From Acidipropionibacterium jensenii DSM 20535 (lineage in GTDB: Bacteria > Actinomycetota > Actinomycetes > Propionibacteriales > Propionibacteriaceae): DNA of 64,000 nucleotides. The translations under genes were made by a program, and so were the position numbers. Of this stretch, positions 63,585 through 64,000 are shown piece after piece; within the stretch, counting starts at the first letter, position 1; each line of letters opens with the position of its first letter. The stretch covers positions 1-64,000 of the forward strand of contig NZ_AUDD01000002.1 of NCBI RefSeq assembly GCF_000425285.1. The letters are read 5' to 3'. Under the pieces are notes generated by a model, which was not told the DNA's origin, did not search any database, and saw only the letters and a program-made list of their open reading frames with translations.

Positions 63585-64000
63585 TCAGTCGGTCAGCTGG
63601 CGTCCGGCCCAGGTGTCGGGGTCGACCCTCTCACCGGTGTAGAAGGGGGTGTCGATGTCGACGTGGCGGCGGGCCTCCACGTAGCGCATGTCCTTCATGA
63701 CGTCGACCAGTCGGGCCAGATCGTCACCCTCGAGGGTGAGGATCCACTCGTAGTCGCCCAGCGCGAAGGCGGCCAGGGTGGAGGCCTTGACGTCGGGGCT
63801 GGCGGCCCCGGCCATGCCGTGCTCGCGCAGCATCGCGGACCTGTCCTTGGCGTCCAGCAGGTACCAGTCCTTGGTGCGCACGAAGGGGTAGAAGCAGGCC
63901 CAGCGACGCGGCGCCACCCCGGCGAAGCAGGACGGCAGGTGGCTCTTGTTGAACTCGGCGGGACGGTGCACCGCCAGGTTCGACCACACCGGGGTGAGGT
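63585..64000 (-). CDS. hemQ: Coproheme decarboxylase HemQ, C-terminal part (continues beyond window)
   Basis: The last 138 residues or so of HemQ, the chlorite-dismutase-like enzyme that turns coproheme III into heme b in actinobacteria and firmicutes. Text such as [53 protein letters not shown] and [15 protein letters not shown] is diagnostic. The proximal His lies in the segment beyond AMLREHG. The frame stays open to base 64000, so the start lies outside. It completes the coproporphyrin-dependent heme route. Confidence 0.93.
   Translation of the reverse strand, partial: LTPVWSNLAVHRPAEFNKSHLPSCFAGVAPRRWACFYPFVRTKDWYLLDAKDRSAMLREHGMAGAASPDVKASTLAAFALGDYEWILTLEGDDLARLVDVMKDMRYVEARRHVDIDTPFYTGERVDPDTWAGRQLTD

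Overview
The window is about 69% GC, densely packed and rich in ATGA/GTGA stop-start overlaps. It looks like chromosome of a propionic-acid-bacterium-like actinomycete (family Propionibacteriaceae, possibly Acidipropionibacterium or a relative). Supporting genes: mycothione reductase, a GlnR-type regulator, the 33-residue actinobacterial ribosomal protein bS22, the actinobacterial coproheme decarboxylase HemQ, a Nudix-SixA (MutT1-type) fusion, and TANNNT promoters placed six bases before start codons. No tRNA, rRNA, CRISPR array or replication origin was seen. The genus is inference.

Layout. 1-990: end of an ISL3-type insertion sequence, a low-GC gene remnant cut by it, and non-coding DNA. 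991-2666: MFS exporter plus GNAT acetyltransferase. 2884-7455: typA and two tandem L,D-transpeptidases. 7639-11292: isochorismatase-like hydrolase, sugar-phosphate transferase, YgfZ plus nitrobindin-like pair, and a 36-residue membrane peptide. 11425-16213: CxxC microprotein and dtd, second MFS exporter, luciferase-like oxidoreductase, membrane protein, glnR. 16352-23811: phosphate/polyphosphate block (ppk, mutT1, a PHO box, pstSCAB). 23872-26170: Zur-type zinc-sparing ribosomal protein island (L28, L31B, L33, S14, L32) in which a ~190 bp composite dyad element occurs twice, flanking rpmB. 26244-35383: iron island around an IdeR/DtxR box (heterodimeric ABC exporter-fold transporter on one side; binding protein, two permeases, ATPase and siderophore-interacting protein on the other; one permease is frameshifted). 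35424-37724: mycothione reductase and a Met/His-rich membrane protein. 37789-41544: branched-chain amino acid leader peptide and attenuator, ilvD, ilvA. 41571-45812: Na+/H+ antiporter, SDR, and a sigma-like/TM/GerMN/Gmad2 fusion. 45827-53030: cytochrome c maturation genes, hemD fusion, glutaredoxin-like protein, bS22. 53259-58185: proC, asd, CPBP protease, proline dehydrogenase, sugar isomerase. 58296-61646: VOC protein, radA, disA. 61708-62633: a two-gene membrane protein/XRE module behind a 32 bp perfect palindrome. 62675-64000: secreted/anchored protein and the 3' part of hemQ.

How it fits together. Several metal and nutrient responses lie side by side: phosphate (PHO box, Pst, polyphosphate kinase), nitrogen (GlnR), zinc (Zur boxes and cysteine-free ribosomal proteins), iron (IdeR box, siderophore uptake), heme and cytochrome c assembly. 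The minus-strand stretch from ccsB to the sugar isomerase keeps the order of Mycobacterium tuberculosis Rv0529-Rv0525, Rv0511, Rv0508, Rv0500B, Rv0500, Rv0498, but without hemA, hemB, hemC and hemL. A leaderless-promoter signature recurs at about ten genes. radA and one MFS exporter also carry a match to the RecA-independent DNA-damage promoter known from mycobacteria.

Most unusual items: the paired 66 bp dyads around rpmB, whose start codon appears to be ACG; the 32 bp palindrome module; the sigma-like/GerMN membrane fusion; and the rare-codon branched-chain attenuator.
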